Shown here: piece by piece, positions 61,201 through 61,979 of the stretch | How positions within the stretch are numbered: the stretch's first letter is position 1 | Layout: each line of letters opens with the position of its first letter | Origin: an uncultured Flavobacteriales bacterium | GTDB lineage: Bacteria > Bacteroidota > Bacteroidia > Flavobacteriales_D > Crocinitomicaceae | Reading direction: 5' to 3' | Length of the DNA: 61,979 nucleotides | NCBI GenBank assembly: GCA_903945495.1 | Contig: CAJAVU010000076.1 | Span: 1 to 61,979, forward strand | Translations under genes and position numbers: made by a program | The notes under the pieces: model-generated | The model's input: the letters and a program-made list of their open reading frames with translations, nothing else | Databases searched by the model: none | What the model was told of the DNA's origin: nothing

Positions 61201-61567
61201 TTCCTTCCACCACAACGGCTCCAATTCGTGAAACAACTCCCACCTTCCCGTTTTTATGAAAGATAAATTCGGATTGGTTTGCCCCCTCAGCTATCTCCTC
61301 GTATTCAAAAGGAATAATGTTTTTCCCCGTGCGATCTATTACACCCCAATACCCTTTGTATTTTGCCACCCAACAATAATCGTTTAAGAATTCATTGTAC
61401 GACGTAATATGTACCTGCTCAAATTGCGCTGGCCAAAGCGTATCACCTTTCGCCGACAAGAATCCCGTGTAGCATTTGGTATAATCTTCAAACAAACGCG
61501 CTTTTTCCTGCGCCGTGGAGCGAAGTCCAAAGGAGAAGAAGAGAAGAAGAATGAACAGATGTTTCAC
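58286..61567 (-). CDS. Exported WG-repeat protein (1093 aa)
   Basis: A 1093-residue protein with signal peptide (LFILLLFFSFGLRSTAQ). It contains many WG-type repeats of about 35-45 residues with the pattern WGVIDxxGKxIIPFxYxxI (for example YWGVIDRTGKNIIPFEYEEI near 73-92; KFGGLNAKGEIVMPFQYSKA; KNGVYSWKGKQLLPIEYDEV). These form a beta-sheet-like repeat solenoid. Family members are widespread exported Bacteroidota proteins; binding functions are assumed. No C-terminal T9SS domain is evident. The gene is flanked by inverted copies of a ~70-bp paired palindromic element. Confidence 0.87.
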   Translation of the reverse strand: MKHLFILLLFFSFGLRSTAQEKARLFEDYTKCYTGFLSAKGDTLWPAQFEQVHITSYNEFLNDYCWVAKYKGYWGVIDRTGKNIIPFEYEEIAEGANQSEFIFHKNGKVGVVSRIGAVVVEGTYDEIDVYPFVNRTYYHLKKDGLVGLMNEDHRLLFPPTYRHIHQLDNSDETNYDASNYIIAYDTSGAYLIDTLGNKIIKEKFHDFQHERIRVGCDTWTYCFITYETEGKATLYDAKGRKLSSEPYDDIYLNTVYAQGCEPIGTYAVCKLPKGKELLNVATGKHSKVYADLTFLGNYHVYSTKKIVQGKKTIRPIFGILNQDLEEVPIHSNYPFAMFNERGFASPNAAYFYSEREDSPKKVILDSSIVVITEFKKDERYTGEKKGRKTHYYGLLNYKTGERIVPQFHQVYRLELDGKSYFWTMKYAHSFSTTGELTIYNSDLAVIFKSTMRNWSEHFQSSYYNCPDEKDRMFVLQNAEGKFGGLNAKGEIVMPFQYSKAQDCKIERADGSCPMYNWIVEKDGKNGVYSWKGKQLLPIEYDEVRMDQSGFIQMRKDSLWTLLDLNFSEMISNCSAIIPSLKSAMNGQRVKPTYRGTFLDGRAFFAIKDGEVYFEDEHVFKKVDSTFLLFPLPVMSLGSQILVRKDGKAVANGDLIANIRNSIYLVRNGNDFNLYAAGTVPGLEAGKFLNRIKNAKTYDANQNYVAIQLKNLRWGAYDFSTGATLVEPNYYEIKPMQMNGKATKDAYWGALTSSLNYGVTDWNLVNGKGESLFSKVVDFPFNFNRANLAFFATDKKFGILDTSMTILVPAMYDQVIDKDSIFFLKKDGHWFGFRRETGVVDLKAEYISIDPYRNGYLLFGYQGIAIVDKHFNFVLPYTNTETAVETLDLMKLVGNSISMKTVYYPNTYFLNNSSVVSRTINNRHLLELAETRSTRYALANQNQYLTRYFDNGSFHINELRELDLNIVFYNNKYMSVKRVKKTTYWQNFVQNSYSTSGNTSIKTEYTTYRINETTYAAIELKDLFMGKSNYIQIVDDLLTAKINKRQLFGANCVNLASILNDYRKNFYLSEEGIVFCQPGNTYQNVVLTYKELGL

Positions 61568-61793
61568 TAGAAGTTAGAGTTAGAATTTAGAGTTAGAAGT
61601 TAGAACGGTGAGGCGGAAGAAGATAAAGATACTAAATTTCCAGTGAATTGAGTTCAATGCAGCGCAATCAGCTTAGCTTGTCTTTGGTCTCTGAGTTTGT
61701 CGAGGTGCCCAACTCCAAACAAATAAGAACGCGATCTTTTGATAAACTCAAGAACCGCGACGTCCCTACTTTTGGTTTAATTAAATAAATCAA

Positions 61794-61811
61794 AACCCTG
61801 AAGGGGTTGAA
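61794..61811. repeat. Single copy of the 18-bp palindromic word
   Basis: AACCCTGAAGGGGTTGAA occurs here singly, followed directly by ttagaaccgagaaccgagag. Confidence 0.9.
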
Positions 61812-61898
61812 TTAGAACCGAGAACCGAGAGCAGAGAGCAGTGATTAAAACCAAACTACTTCGGGGGGAATTGAATCTCATATAAGGAAGTCAATTCT

Positions 61899-61968
61899 AA
61901 CCCTGAAGGGGTTGAACATCCATATTAAAAAGTTCTACCCAACACCCCACAACCCTGAAGGGGTTGAA
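61899..61968. repeat. Paired palindromic element, right (inverted) copy
   Basis: AACCCTGAAGGGGTTGAA at 61899-61916 and 61951-61968, separated by 34 bp. In reverse complement the pair and its spacer (ending atATGGATG) align with 58143-58212 with a single-base length difference. Confidence 0.9.
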
Positions 61969-61979
61969 TTAGAACCGAG

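Larger units (their letters stand above)
61568..61979. other. Gene-free repeat-rich region at the window end
   Basis: No gene is seen in 412 bases. It contains gttagaatttagagttag words near 61570-61605 and a degenerate inverted pair around 61690-61760 (ctgagtttgtcga and ttgataaactcaa). Further on are three copies of the 18-bp palindromic word AACCCTGAAGGGGTTGAA and 'accgagaaccgaga' words near 61815-61830 and at the window edge. Confidence 0.8.

Noticed and set aside
61794-61979. CRISPR-like array of AACCCTGAAGGGGTTGAA repeats
   Set aside because: Only three copies occur here, with unequal spacing (105 and 52 bp). The spacer of the close pair is itself repeated at 58162-58193, and there are no cas genes. 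It fits a REP/REPIN-type element better.

Overview
The window looks like a chromosomal segment of a Bacteroidota bacterium, most likely a flavobacterial lineage such as Fluviicola/Crocinitomicaceae (the genus level is an inference). The evidence is low G+C DNA, type IX secretion (T9SS) cargo with type A and type B sorting domains, a PorP/SprF protein, Bacteroidota marker families (BT_3928, DUF1599, DUF5522, TIGR03643), and several exact Bacteroidota promoter -7 elements (TAnnTTTG). Most of the window is ordinary core genome.

Layout. 1-1300: a fragment of CTP synthase on the minus strand is joined at about position 103 to the 3' two thirds of a serine recombinase gene on the plus strand. The recombinase runs into the 3' end of a tRNA-Arg(ACG). 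1300-20162: one co-directional minus-strand array of eight tightly packed genes, in transcription order DUF1599, BT_3928/DoxX, tpiA, prmA, a 1539-residue exported protein, plsY, a 3125-residue exported coiled-coil giant with about 13 tandem ~101-residue repeats and two SPOR-like modules, and clpS. 20173-24396: folP, then a PKD/T9SS type B cargo gene paired with porP. 24429-33637: a D-cysteine desulfhydrase-like enzyme, small proteins, an acyltransferase, a metal-receptor protein, cystathionine beta-synthase, an aldehyde dehydrogenase and a YwqK-type repeat protein. 33654-38342: dinB and a TerC-family gene, a REP-associated transposase (RAYT) whose reading frame contains its own REP palindrome, and uvrB. 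38393-40513: five small genes in a row, one (DUF1801) broken by a single amber codon. 40775-46698: comB, a zinc phospholipase/nuclease-like gene, an outer-membrane-type protein, a NatAB-like ABC exporter and a T9SS type A cargo. 46774-49904: TPM/TPM/LemA operon, an SDR and TIGR03643. 50128-54817: a translesion cassette (second dinB, then a short DnaE-type polymerase) interrupted by a four-helix-bundle gene bracketed by inverted repeats. 54923-61567: a TPR/SpoIIE phosphatase, tRNA-Leu(GAG) with a duplicated 3' end, a small exported protein and a large WG-repeat protein. The rest is repeats.

Functionally, the window combines central metabolism (glycolysis, folate, phospholipid and sulfur amino acid synthesis), nucleotide-excision and translesion DNA repair, and many exported proteins typical of Bacteroidota envelopes. 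Short mobile-like repeats (REP palindromes, an 18-bp palindrome in a ~70-bp paired form, heptanucleotide runs, an 'accgaga' repeat family) are concentrated in the last 12 kb and around the RAYT gene. The most notable observations are the REP element inside the RAYT coding sequence, the four-helix-bundle insertion in the translesion operon, the paired inverted repeat element around the WG-repeat gene, the expanding repeat array of the giant protein, and the CTP synthase/recombinase junction.
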